In this document: piece by piece, positions 1 to 8,101 of the stretch
How positions within the stretch are numbered: the first letter of the stretch is position 1
Layout: each line of letters starts with the position of its first letter
Assembly: GCA_030562215.1 (NCBI GenBank)
Contig: JAUPFL010000001.1
Location: 868,001-932,000, forward strand
Direction: 5' to 3'
Source of the DNA: Peribacillus frigoritolerans
Lineage (GTDB): Bacteria; Bacillota; Bacilli; Bacillales; DSM-1321
Length of the DNA stretch: 64,000 bases
Position numbers and translations under genes: made by a program
The notes under the pieces: model-generated
Databases searched by the model: none
What the model was told of the DNA's origin: nothing
What the model saw: the letters and a program-made list of their open reading frames with translations, nothing else

Positions 1-549
1 GTCCTAACGGCAATTAAGGATGCTGAAAACGGTGACAAGATCCATCTTGCCATGTTCTACATTGCCGATCGCGAGGTTGTCGAGGCATTAACGGATGCAG
101 CTAAACGGGGTGTGAAGATTGAAATGATATTGGATCCGAATCAAAACGCATTCGGAAGTGAAAAAATCGGGCTGCCCAATCTTCCGGTTGCCGCCGAATT
201 CGAAAAACTGGGGGATGAAAACATCTCGATCCGCTGGTACAAAACAGATAAAGAACAGTTCCATACAAAATTGATGATGATCCAAAGGGCTAATGAAACC
301 GTTATTCTTGGAGGATCGGCTAATTATACTTCACGCAATCTAGATGACTATAATCTTGAAGCGAATGTTGAAATCCATGCTCCAAATGATGCGGACGTTT
401 CCAAGGATGTCGATAGCTACTTCCATAGACTCTGGACAAATCAAAACGGAACATACACGGTGGATTACAGTGAATACCAAAAGAAACTGCCTGTCTTCAA
501 ATACTTGACCTACCGCATACAGAAGGTATTCCGCTTCACCACTTACTAA
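1..549 (+). CDS. Phospholipase D-like phosphodiesterase, C-terminal part
   Basis: The gene is cut by the left window edge; the reading frame is open from base 1. The visible 182 residues hold one PLD-type catalytic motif, H-T-K-L-M-M followed by G-G-S-A-N-Y-T-S-R-N, which matches the HxK...GSxN signature of the phospholipase D/nuclease superfamily. The family works with two such motifs; the first must lie upstream of the window. Substrate cannot be told: cardiolipin synthase-like, nuclease-like and phospholipase members share this fold. It is followed by a stress gene with its own ribosome binding site. Confidence 0.8.
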   Translation, partial: VLTAIKDAENGDKIHLAMFYIADREVVEALTDAAKRGVKIEMILDPNQNAFGSEKIGLPNLPVAAEFEKLGDENISIRWYKTDKEQFHTKLMMIQRANETVILGGSANYTSRNLDDYNLEANVEIHAPNDADVSKDVDSYFHRLWTNQNGTYTVDYSEYQKKLPVFKYLTYRIQKVFRFTTY

Positions 550-684
550 ATATTCTTCGATATAAATGTTTATCAGTGCCCAAATGAGGTTATATAATAC
601 TATAGCCAACAAATAACTGTAATAAGCAAGATTCCATTTACCTATATTCAAGAGAATCTTAATAAAATTCAAGGAGGAGTTTAT

Positions 685-1032
685 ATGTATCAAGTACATG
701 TAGTGGAAAACGGTTTACAAGCAAAGGAAAAAATCGATGAATTAGTTACATCAGGTTATACGAAAGACGATGTATATTTATTTGCCCATGATAAAACCCG
801 TTCTAAACACCTTACCGAGAATACAAATACAGAAGGTGTAGGCATGAAGGAACAAGGTTTCCTTGATACCGTCGGAAATCTCTTTAAATCACGCGGAGAT
901 GAACTTCGTAATCGAATGAGCAACCTTGGCCTTAGTGATATGGAGGCAGAACGTTACGAGGAAGTGCTTGACGAAGGAAAAGTAGTCATCGTTGCTTCCA
1001 AACCAGATAATAAAGACGGGGTTACACACTAA
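685..1032 (+). CDS. yflT: YflT-type general stress protein
   Basis: A 115-residue soluble protein beginning M-Y-Q-V-H-V-V-E-N-G, with the N-terminal alpha/beta YflT (general stress protein 17M) domain over about residues 1-105. In B. subtilis this family belongs to the sigma-B stress regulon; its biochemical role is unknown. The start is fixed by AAGGAGGAG eight bases upstream. An AT-rich stretch at 585-605 (TTATATAATACTATAG) could contain the promoter, but I cannot assign a sigma factor. A strong terminator follows. Confidence 0.85.
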   Translation: MYQVHVVENGLQAKEKIDELVTSGYTKDDVYLFAHDKTRSKHLTENTNTEGVGMKEQGFLDTVGNLFKSRGDELRNRMSNLGLSDMEAERYEEVLDEGKVVIVASKPDNKDGVTH

Positions 1033-1063
1033 AACCCGATACCATTACCCTATATGGATTCAT

Positions 1064-1100
1064 AAAAAACGAGGCTCCTTAACCGGCTGCCTCGTTTTTT
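1064..1100. terminator. Bidirectional intrinsic terminator between yflT and moeB
   Basis: Perfect hairpin AAAAAACGAGGC / GCCTCGTTTTTT with a short loop; A-run on one side and T-run on the other let it serve both convergent genes. Confidence 0.9.
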
Positions 1101-1107
1101 ATAATCA

Positions 1108-2127
1108 TTATCCCAGGATGCTTTGGTACGCGGCCTTTGCATGGACCATGTCCTTCGTACCGTGAATCAACGCCCGGCCATCCTTGAAAATGACGATACG
1201 TTCCCCAGCTTTTTCACAGGAAAGAAGAAATGGATTGAATTTCACCAAATAACCGCTGCCGTCCAGATCTTTGGCTAATTTCTCGAGTTGCAGTTCCAAA
1301 GGTTTTGGCGGTCTTACCTGTACAGTATCCCTCCCGCAAAGAACAGCCGTTTTCGTTGCATTTTCCATTGTTAAAAAGGGGTATGTCCTCTGCTCTCCGC
1401 ATGAGAGACAATCTTTCTTTTTCGCTTTTGTCAATTTAACGGTTTGGTATTGATTTCTCCACAGATCAAAAGAAACAAGTGCAGGCCGTACCGATTCCCA
1501 ATCTTCAACAAGGATTTTCAAAGCTTCGGCAGTTTGGTGTGCCACTACCATCGTTACAGCTGGTGATATGATCCCTCCTGTGTCACAGGTCATTCCTTGA
1601 ATCGGGATCGCTTTAAGCAAACAGTGCAAACATGGAGTCTGCCCGGGAAGGATCGTCAAAGTCATCCCTACGCTCCCAACACATGCCCCATAAATCCACG
1701 GTATATGAAGCTTTTGTGATAAATCATTAATAATCATCCGTGTCTCAAAATTATCGGTTGCATCCAATATCAAATCAACATCACCAACCAGCTGTTCGAG
1801 GTTCTGGGCAGTTGCGTCCATGATGATGGCATTCACTTCAACTTCATGGTTGATATCAAATAAATGACGCTTTGCCGCTTCTGCTTTTGGCAGTTTCTCC
1901 GCTACATCCCGTTCCGTATACATTTGCTGGCGCTGTAAATTACTGGTCTCGACATAATCCCTGTCGACAATGGTAAGCTTCCCTACTCCTGCACGAGTAA
2001 GGGCCTCGGCATTAGCAGATCCCAAAGCCCCTGCACCAAGAAGCAAGACATGCTTCTTCATAATCTTCAATTGTCCCCCTTCACCAACGGGGGCGAATAA
2101 AGTCTGCCTTGAATATCGCTCTTTCAC
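1108..2127 (-). CDS. moeB: Molybdopterin-synthase adenylyltransferase MoeB (ThiF family)
   Basis: E1-like enzyme that adenylates the C-terminal glycine of MoaD so it can be converted to a thiocarboxylate. Near the N-terminus it has the nucleotide-binding L-L-L-G-A-G-A-L-G-S motif, then D-R-D-Y-V-E-T-S-N-L-Q-R-Q, both typical of ThiF/MoeB, and C-L-H-C and C-L-S-C pairs that would bind zinc. I chose the GTG at 2127 because GGGAGG sits just before it; an ATG further upstream would overlap moaD. At about 339 residues it matches the family members with an extended C-terminal part. Last gene of mobA-moaE-moaD-moeB. Confidence 0.9.
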   Translation of the reverse strand: MKERYSRQTLFAPVGEGGQLKIMKKHVLLLGAGALGSANAEALTRAGVGKLTIVDRDYVETSNLQRQQMYTERDVAEKLPKAEAAKRHLFDINHEVEVNAIIMDATAQNLEQLVGDVDLILDATDNFETRMIINDLSQKLHIPWIYGACVGSVGMTLTILPGQTPCLHCLLKAIPIQGMTCDTGGIISPAVTMVVAHQTAEALKILVEDWESVRPALVSFDLWRNQYQTVKLTKAKKKDCLSCGEQRTYPFLTMENATKTAVLCGRDTVQVRPPKPLELQLEKLAKDLDGSGYLVKFNPFLLSCEKAGERIVIFKDGRALIHGTKDMVHAKAAYQSILG

Positions 2128-2152
2128 CGTGAACCCTCCCTTCCAGACGCTT

Positions 2153-2386
2153 TTAGCCACCACTTACTGGCGGAATGAATGCAACTGTATCTCCATCAGA
2201 TAAAATCGTGTCATCATCGGCAAATTCTTCATTGACCGCTGTCATCACGGTTTCAAGACCCTCCAATTGAAAATCCACCTTCATCTTTCCTTTTAGCTGG
2301 GCAACACTCATTCCATTTCCTTCTATAGAAAGAGTCTCTTTGCCTAGCTCATCTTTCAGTTGGGCAAATAAAAGTACATTAATCAT
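2153..2386 (-). CDS. moaD: Molybdopterin synthase small subunit MoaD
   Basis: A 77-residue ubiquitin-fold sulfur carrier ending in the obligatory Gly-Gly (P-P-V-S-G-G). It is adenylated by MoeB, encoded immediately downstream, thiocarboxylated and then paired with MoaE. The ATG at 2386 overlaps the restored end of moaE, as expected for translational coupling; a TTG one codon earlier is the alternative start. Confidence 0.92.
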   Translation of the reverse strand: MINVLLFAQLKDELGKETLSIEGNGMSVAQLKGKMKVDFQLEGLETVMTAVNEEFADDDTILSDGDTVAFIPPVSGG

Positions 2387-2842
2387 CAATATCCCCCTCT
2401 TCCGGTTTCCCTGATGGATATGGAACGGTTTCCAACTGGTTTCCTACCCATGTCTCCCCATCTTCCCAGTGTTCTTTTTCCAAATAGGGACGATTTCTTT
2501 AATTCTTTCAATCGCATACCTGTTCGCCTCATATGCATCATTTCGATGTGGCGTACTAACGGCAATAACCACTGCGATATCCGTGATTTCAAGTTTACCT
2601 ACACGATGGGTGATCGCCGTTTCTGCATCAGGCCAACGCTCCTTGATCTCAGATCCGATTTGTTCCAATTTCTTGATGGCCATCGGTACATACGCTTCGT
2701 AAATTAAGAAGAGAGTCTTTTTTCCTTTCGTCATTTCCCTCACTGTACCAATAAAGGTCGTGACGGCACCTGCATTTCGACTGACTACTTTATCAATCAC
2801 TTCCTGGATGACAATCGGTTCTTTTGAAATATTATAATTCAT
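2379..2842 (-). CDS. moaE: Molybdopterin synthase catalytic subunit MoaE (frameshifted)
   Basis: Large subunit that inserts two sulfurs into precursor Z. The protein runs normally through G-A-V-T-T-F-I-G-T-V-R and S-T-P-H-R-N-D-A-Y to I-V-P-I-W-K-K, then hits a premature stop at 2444. Shifting -1 at the A-run near 2482-2487 restores the family ending K-E-H-W-E-D-G-E-T-W-V-G-N-Q and a stop overlapping moaD. The simplest explanation is one missing A; true slippage at AAAAAG is a lesser possibility. ATG 2842 is preferred over 2851 because AAAGGA precedes it at proper spacing. It overlaps mobA by 11 bases. Confidence 0.88.
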
Positions 2843-3467
2843 GTCTACCATCCTTTATATATAATTCAGTTTGATCAATATAACCTGCCTCTTGATAATC
2901 TTCCTTCGTATTCATATTGAAAAAAATGTAGTGAAAATGTTCAGGATTCTCGCGATATAACTTAAAGTCGATTTCTTTCATGATTTTCACCGAAATCTTT
3001 TCCAAGAATAGACTCATTTTTACTTCATGTTTTAATAAACACTCCGTCAGTACAGGAAGACACCTTTTATGGTAAACAGCAAAAAGCGGCTGGAGCCTTC
3101 CATTTATTTCTGGAATGACAGCATCGAATTCAGGTTCATAATGGGAAATGATATCCTTTATGGCATCTGCACTCACAAACGGCATATCACACGCCGCAAG
3201 GAACTGAAGCTCCGTTTTCGATGAGGTCAACCCTGCATGCAATCCGCCAAGAGGTCCTTGATCTTTATGTAAATCCTGAATTAGCGGAAGTTGCAGAAAA
3301 TGATATTCTTCAAATGTATTCGTAATGACCATAATGTTTCCTGACACCTTTTTCAATTCGGATGCCACTCTTGAAATGTTCACAACGCCGCCTATGGTCA
3401 AAAGTGCCTTATTCACTCCCATACGGCTTGATTTCCCACCAGCTAAAAGCAACATTGTCCATTCCAT
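2832..3467 (-). CDS. mobA: Molybdenum cofactor guanylyltransferase MobA
   Basis: Transfers GMP from GTP to molybdopterin. The N-terminal nucleotidyltransferase signature L-A-G-G-K-S-S-R-M-G is followed by K-A-L-L, and later D-Q-G-P-L-G-G and A-C-D-M-P-F carry the Mg/GTP-binding residues. About 211 residues, normal for MobA. The ATG at 3467 follows AAGGGAGG with nine bases between; an in-frame TTG sits too close to that site. First gene of the molybdopterin cluster. Confidence 0.92.
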   Translation of the reverse strand: MEWTMLLLAGGKSSRMGVNKALLTIGGVVNISRVASELKKVSGNIMVITNTFEEYHFLQLPLIQDLHKDQGPLGGLHAGLTSSKTELQFLAACDMPFVSADAIKDIISHYEPEFDAVIPEINGRLQPLFAVYHKRCLPVLTECLLKHEVKMSLFLEKISVKIMKEIDFKLYRENPEHFHYIFFNMNTKEDYQEAGYIDQTELYIKDGRHEL

Positions 3468-3837
3468 AAGAATCAACCTCCCTTTTTGGGTTTAATCCAG
3501 GATCGAACGGTAAAGCTATACTAAATGTATCTCCACTATATTAAATATTTTAAATCAACTTTGAAAATAATGACACTTCCACAAACTTCGCTTTTCCTAC
3601 CAAAAGGTGGAAGTAGGATCCGAGGCTAAAAATGCTGGCTGCCCATCCATTCAATTCCCTTAATTCGAGGTCCGAAAAATGACTTATGCGAGGCGATTGC
3701 ACTTCCTTCTCCAAGACACTCATATTAGGCTGAAAACTAAGTTTTACATAAAAGAAATTTTGGTATATTCTAAAAAATAGGATATTAACTGGTATGCTGA
3801 TAATATCGATATCTAATTCTCCTGAGGAGGTCACATA
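3468..3837. other. Divergent intergenic region mobA / pdxK
   Basis: 370 bases with no supportable gene. It must hold both promoters. AT-rich stretches at 3741-3785 (TTTACAT, then TATATT) are reasonable -35/-10 material for pdxK but spacing is short (about 15), so no firm promoter is called. The pdxK ribosome binding site GAGGAGGT is at 3823-3830. Confidence 0.4.
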
Positions 3838-4665
3838 ATGACTATGAAAAGAGCTATGACAGTTGCCGGATCTGATTCGAGCGGCGGCGCGGGACTTCAA
3901 GCAGATTTAAAGACATTCCAAGAATTCGGCGTTTACGGCATGTCCGCTTTAACCACAATCGTGACGATGGATCCGAAGAATGGCTGGGCCCATAATGTAT
4001 TCCCTACACCGGTCGAAGTTTTGGAAGCCCAAATCGAAACGATTCTATCAATCGGCATTGATGCCATGAAAACGGGAATGCTTGGATCAGTGGAAATCAT
4101 TGAACTTGTTGCCCGTAAAATAGATGAGTTGAAGCTGGACAAAGTCGTAATCGATCCAGTTATGGTATGTAAAGGCGAAGATGAAGTATTGCACCCTGAA
4201 ACGGCTGTAGCTCTGCGCGAACTGCTTGTTCCACGTGCAACTGTAGTCACGCCTAACCTGTTCGAGGCCGCTCAGTTAGCGGGAACTGCGCCTATCAAGA
4301 CGATTGATGATATGAGGGCTGCAGCTGAAAAGATTCATGCGCTTGGTGCAAAATATGTCTTGATCAAAGGCGGTAATAAGCTGGATCATGATAAAGCCAT
4401 AGACCTTTTATTTGATGGACAAGAATTTGAAATCCTTGAATCGGAAAAAATCGAAACGACCAATACACATGGTGCCGGCTGTTCATCTTCTGCAGCCATC
4501 GCAGCTCAGCTGGCTGAAGGGAAAAGCCCTCGTGAGGCTATCCTCATTTCTAAAGACTTCATCACCGAGGCGGTTCGCCATTCTTGGAAGATGAATGACT
4601 ATGTCGGTCCGGTCAATCATGGTGCATACCATAAATATGGAATTGCTGAAGAAACACAAAAATAA
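3838..4665 (+). CDS. pdxK: Pyridoxal/hydroxymethylpyrimidine kinase PdxK
   Basis: Ribokinase-fold kinase of the ThiD/PdxK family. It opens with the signature A-G-S-D-S-S-G-G-A-G-L-Q-A-D-L-K and has D-P-V-M-V-C-K-G for substrate and Mg binding. The anion-hole/catalytic segment is T-H-G-A-G-C-S-S-S-A-A; the G-A-G-C form, where ThiD usually has G-T-G-C, together with overall likeness to B. subtilis PdxK, favours the pyridoxal kinase of vitamin B6 salvage over a strict HMP-P kinase. 275 residues, intact. Monocistronic: strong GAGGAGG site upstream and a terminator right after it. Confidence 0.88.
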   Translation: MTMKRAMTVAGSDSSGGAGLQADLKTFQEFGVYGMSALTTIVTMDPKNGWAHNVFPTPVEVLEAQIETILSIGIDAMKTGMLGSVEIIELVARKIDELKLDKVVIDPVMVCKGEDEVLHPETAVALRELLVPRATVVTPNLFEAAQLAGTAPIKTIDDMRAAAEKIHALGAKYVLIKGGNKLDHDKAIDLLFDGQEFEILESEKIETTNTHGAGCSSSAAIAAQLAEGKSPREAILISKDFITEAVRHSWKMNDYVGPVNHGAYHKYGIAEETQK

Positions 4666-4677
4666 AACATCATGTTT

Positions 4678-4710
4678 AAAGGCCGCTCAAATTCATCGAG
4701 CGGCCTTTTT
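4678..4710 (+). terminator. pdxK terminator
   Basis: Hairpin AAAGGCCGCTC / GAGCGGCCTTTTT with an eight-base loop and T-run. Confidence 0.9.
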
Positions 4711-4789
4711 CGCTTTTTTTGTTTTTATTTAGTAAAATAGAAAGAAGGAAAAGCTTATCTAGCCGCCCAGTTAAGGAGGAAATTATCGA

Positions 4790-5137
4790 ATGAAACCAAT
4801 AGACCGTACAGAGGTGCAAAATGCCATTGATTCTTTCGCCGGACAAGATGTATATCTTCACCTTGAAACGACAAATGGTGCCTATGCCACTCATGTAGAT
4901 GAAGCTTTCTTTTCGGCAGGTGCTTATATTCGTAACGCTTTTATACAGTATGAACATGGCAAGATAGTTGGGGATGGACCCTACCGCGTCGGCTTGAAGC
5001 TCAATATTGGCTGGGTATATGCAGAAGGCGTTAACCATTTCGAAATGGATGAACAGGGGAGGTTGCTATTGGCAGGCCTTGATTTTTCCGGAAAGCTTGC
5101 TGTCTCCATGCAGCTCAGTCCCACTCCCTTTGAATGA
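4790..5137 (+). CDS. yojF: YojF family protein (DUF1806)
   Basis: 115-residue soluble protein of the YojF family, whose gene nearly always precedes the bacillithiol deacetylase yojG/bshB2, as it does here. No catalytic motif can be recognised; the conserved pattern includes G-A-Y-I-R-N-A and the G-W-V-Y-A-E-G-V segment. AAGGAGG lies ten bases upstream of the ATG. Function is unknown; context suggests an auxiliary role with BshB2. Confidence 0.85.
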   Translation: MKPIDRTEVQNAIDSFAGQDVYLHLETTNGAYATHVDEAFFSAGAYIRNAFIQYEHGKIVGDGPYRVGLKLNIGWVYAEGVNHFEMDEQGRLLLAGLDFSGKLAVSMQLSPTPFE

Positions 5138-5234
5138 TGACAACTTTCTTGATATATATCATATAATTCCGATGATAACTCCCATTCACCGATAACCATA
5201 CTCACTGTAAGTAGAACGGAAGGAGAAATATACC

Positions 5235-5915
5235 TTGGAAAAAGAACGCCATGTATTAGTTATATTCCCACATCCCGATGATGAAGCCTTCTCGGTCTCC
5301 GGAACGCTTGCCCTTCATAGAGAAGCGGGCACTCCTGTCACCTATTTATGCTTAACTTTAGGAGAAATGGGACGTAATTTAGGAAACCCTCCATTCGCAA
5401 CAAGGGAATCGCTCCCTAAAATTCGAAAAAAGGAATTAATCGATGCAGCAAATGCGATTGGCATCCAAGATTTACGCATGCTTGGATTGCGTGATAAGAC
5501 AATTGAATTCGAAGATGATGAAAAGCTGACTTCATTATTTACCGATGCCATCAATGAATTGAATCCTTCATTGATCATTACGTTTTACCCAGGATACAGT
5601 GTCCATCCAGACCATGAAGCGACAGCACGGGCTGTAGTTCGGGCCGTGGAAAGAATGGAAGAGAAAGAGAGACCTAAACTTCATTGTGTCGCCTTCTCGA
5701 ATAACTGCATTGACGAATTGGGACAGCCTGACATCATTCATGATATCTCTGCAGTCGAAGAAAAAAAGGTAGCTGCATTCACTGCCCACCGTTCGCAAAC
5801 GCAGGCAATGGTGATCGATTGGAAAGAGAAATTCGAAAATCAGGATGCAGATTTTCTAGACTGGATCCGCAAAGAAAGATTATGGACCTATAAATTCCAA
5901 GAAAACCGCCAATAA
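5235..5915 (+). CDS. bshB2: Bacillithiol biosynthesis deacetylase BshB2
   Basis: LmbE-like zinc deacetylase that removes the acetyl group from GlcNAc-malate in bacillithiol synthesis (or bacillithiol conjugates in detoxification). Zinc ligands are visible in H-P-D-D-E near residue 13 and in V-H-P-D-H-E around residue 125. 226 residues, TTG start preceded by AGGAG. Downstream partner of yojF. Bacillithiol is the low-molecular-weight thiol of Bacillaceae, which supports the taxonomic guess. Confidence 0.9.
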   Translation: MEKERHVLVIFPHPDDEAFSVSGTLALHREAGTPVTYLCLTLGEMGRNLGNPPFATRESLPKIRKKELIDAANAIGIQDLRMLGLRDKTIEFEDDEKLTSLFTDAINELNPSLIITFYPGYSVHPDHEATARAVVRAVERMEEKERPKLHCVAFSNNCIDELGQPDIIHDISAVEEKKVAAFTAHRSQTQAMVIDWKEKFENQDADFLDWIRKERLWTYKFQENRQ

Positions 5916-5928
5916 GGCGGTTTTCTTT
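5902..5928 (+). terminator. bshB2 terminator
   Basis: AAAACCGCC / GGCGGTTTT with loop AATAA, overlapping the bshB2 stop codon. Confidence 0.85.
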
Positions 5929-5940
5929 GTTTATGGCATA

Positions 5941-5967
5941 AAAAAAACGCCTGTGGATTACAGGCGG
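5941..5967 (-). terminator. MFS gene terminator
   Basis: On the minus strand CGCCTGT / ACAGGCG is followed by a run of seven T. Confidence 0.8.
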
Positions 5968-6021
5968 AGAAAAGGGGATACTTTGGAAAATCAATCATAA
6001 TATAAGCATCCCCAAAATTCT

Positions 6022-7252
6022 TCATTTTATACAATCATATTTAAAAAAGTTAGGCAGACAAGCGTTCCTCATGCTGCATTTTCGTTCTTGCCGAGGCTTT
6101 TTTCCATGTGCCAAGAAATAAATGCCAATAAGCACGAATGCTAAGATCGACATTCCCATGAATAACCCTTTGAACCCTGTAAATGGAATAAGGAATCCCA
6201 ATAGGAATGGGCCAACACCAATACCGAAGTCATACATTGTATAAAAGGTGGATGTAGCTAATCCCATCCGATTTGGTGGGGCTTCCTTGATGGAAATCGC
6301 TTGACAGCTTGATTGGAATGTACCGTACCCCACTCCGATCAAGGCGCCGGCAATCAGAAGCGTGATACCATGATGGGATTGACTCAGGATGACCATACCG
6401 ACGGCAAATAGTAAGAGCGATGGGTAAATAACTGCATTTTCCCCCTTCACATCAAACATCCGACCTGTAAACGGACGGGATGCCAAAAGGAAAACAGCAA
6501 AAACGACAAAGAAAAAGCTTGCCGCATCCATTAAATCCATTTCCTTTGCAAAAGACGTTAAATAGGACAAGATGCTCGAATAGGTAAATCCGGCAAATCC
6601 GATAAAAATGGAAATGGGCAGTGCCCTTTTTTCAAAGTAATCGCTGATCTTAAATCCTTTTTGTGGTGAAGATCCGCCCTTTTCCCCTTCAGGCACATTC
6701 ATGAATAATGATGCAACTAAAGAAAATGCGGCAAATAAGGAGGCAGCATAGAAAATGATGGAATAACTGAAATGCTGTGTTATCAGCAATCCAATGAACG
6801 GACCGAATGCCATTGCCAAGTTTGTGCTCATGGCAAAGTAACCTGTACCTTCCCCGCGTCTTTCATTCGGAATGATATCTGCAGCAATCGTTCCAGTTGC
6901 CGTAGTGGCAAGGCCAAACGCAAAACCGTGAATAAGCCGATCGATCAATAAGAGGGATAAACTATTCACCAAGAAATAGCCAATGGATGCAATCAGGAAT
7001 AGAACCAACGAGCCAAGCAACATCTTTCTGCGGCCGATCTTGTCAATTTTTTCCCTGCAATCGGTCTGACAAGCACAGCCCCCAGAACAAAAATACTTGA
7101 AGCAAGCCCTGCCTCTGCTTGCGACGCATGAAAATTATCCATCGTATAAATGGTCAATGTCACCATCAAGACATAAAAAGTTAAAAATAGAAAAAGTTCG
7201 CAGACGAAACAATCAGAAAGTCTTTCGTCCACAATTTCGGTTTGTGATTCAT
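6022..7252 (-). CDS. MFS efflux-type transporter (frameshifted)
   Basis: Major facilitator superfamily protein. Two frameshifts near 7020-7045 and 7195-7205 split it; adding one T to the T-run in the latter restores N-F-F-L-F-L-T-F-Y. Reassembled it has about 12 hydrophobic segments, the loop 2-3 motif G-K-I-D-K-I-G-R-R-K typical of MFS motif A, and an N-terminus starting M-N-H-K-P-K-L-W at 7252 with a GGAAGAAGGA site. The substrate is unknown; the adjacent MarR regulator suggests drug or metabolite efflux. Confidence 0.85.
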
Positions 7253-7270
7253 TTCAATCCTTCTTCCTTA

Positions 7271-7690
7271 CTATTGTTTTAATTTTTCCTTTAGGAAAAT
7301 CAACGTTCGCAATGTTGCCTCCCGGTCTTCTTCAGCCAAACCGCTCATTAATTGAAGTTCAAATTCTTCAACTACCTTTTTGGCCTCTTGATAAGTCCTT
7401 AAACCTGACTCCGTTAACTGTATTCTCCGTTCCCGTTTATCTTTTCCTGGGACTTGTTCAATCAACTCAAGTTCTTCCAACCGGTTTACCGTCCTTGTTA
7501 CCGTCGGTTTCTCCACATCTAAATAAGTGCTTATTTCAACAAGCGTAGAACAGCCAAACTGACTCAGATAATATACAATCGACCATTGGGAATGATAAAG
7601 ATCAACCTTGGCCAATTGTTCATTTAACTTTTTCGTAAAAGACCTTGAAAATTGTAAGTTATGATGAAAAAAACCATTTTGAAAGGACAA
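7271..7690 (-). CDS. MarR family transcriptional regulator
   Basis: About 139 residues with the winged-helix core: C-S-T-L-V-E-I-S-T-Y-L-D, then the recognition helix V-E-K-P-T-V-T-R-T-V-N-R-L-E and the wing D-K-R-E-R-R-I-Q-L-T. Probably represses itself and the MFS gene 18 bases downstream. The TTG start at 7690 follows ACAGGAGGA; the in-frame ATG at 7732 lies beyond the operator palindrome and has no such site. No cysteine arrangement clearly indicates redox sensing. Confidence 0.87.
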   Translation of the reverse strand: MSFQNGFFHHNLQFSRSFTKKLNEQLAKVDLYHSQWSIVYYLSQFGCSTLVEISTYLDVEKPTVTRTVNRLEELELIEQVPGKDKRERRIQLTESGLRTYQEAKKVVEEFELQLMSGLAEEDREATLRTLIFLKEKLKQ

Positions 7691-7709
7691 AGATATTCCT
7701 CCTGTAAAG

Positions 7710-7727
7710 TAGTTACCTAGGTAACTA
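7710..7727. promoter_or_regulatory. Probable MarR operator palindrome
   Basis: Perfect 18-bp inverted repeat TAGTTACCTAGGTAACTA lying 20 bases upstream of the marR start codon. Size and symmetry fit a MarR dimer site, implying autoregulation of marR-MFS. Confidence 0.75.
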
Positions 7728-7849
7728 TACACCTACTCATTAAAAAAGTCTAGCCCTCAAGATAACGAAAAAGTCGTATGCACACTGTATCCTCAGCTTC
7801 TCCATCACTCCCGGGACAAAAAAATCCCCCTTTCAGGAGATTCAAGCTT

Positions 7850-8028
7850 TTCTGTGAGTTTCGAGCAAATACTCGTGAATTTGGACGTTACTCGTGAGTT
7901 TCACGCTTTTACTCGTGAGTTTCACACTTTTACTCGTGAGTTTCACGCTTTTACTCGTGAGTTTCGCGCTTTTACTCGTGAGTTTCACACTTTTACTCGT
8001 GAGTTTCACGATTATTCTCGTGAGTTTG
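7850..8028. repeat. 21-bp tandem repeat array (about nine units)
   Basis: Units read ACTCGTGAGTTTCACGCTTTT with small changes (ACGC/ACAC/GCGC). Six units from 7890 to 8015 are exactly 21 bp apart; the outer units (7850, 7871, 8016) are degenerate. Each unit contains the near-palindrome ACTCGTGAGT. The frames are open as repetitive peptides but have no ribosome binding site, so I treat it as non-coding. Confidence 0.9.
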
Positions 8029-8101
8029 GGGCCAAACACAAAAGTAAACCCCGCTATTAGCGAGGTCCGAATATATGCTTCTTTTCTTCTCATTGATAAC
8101 A

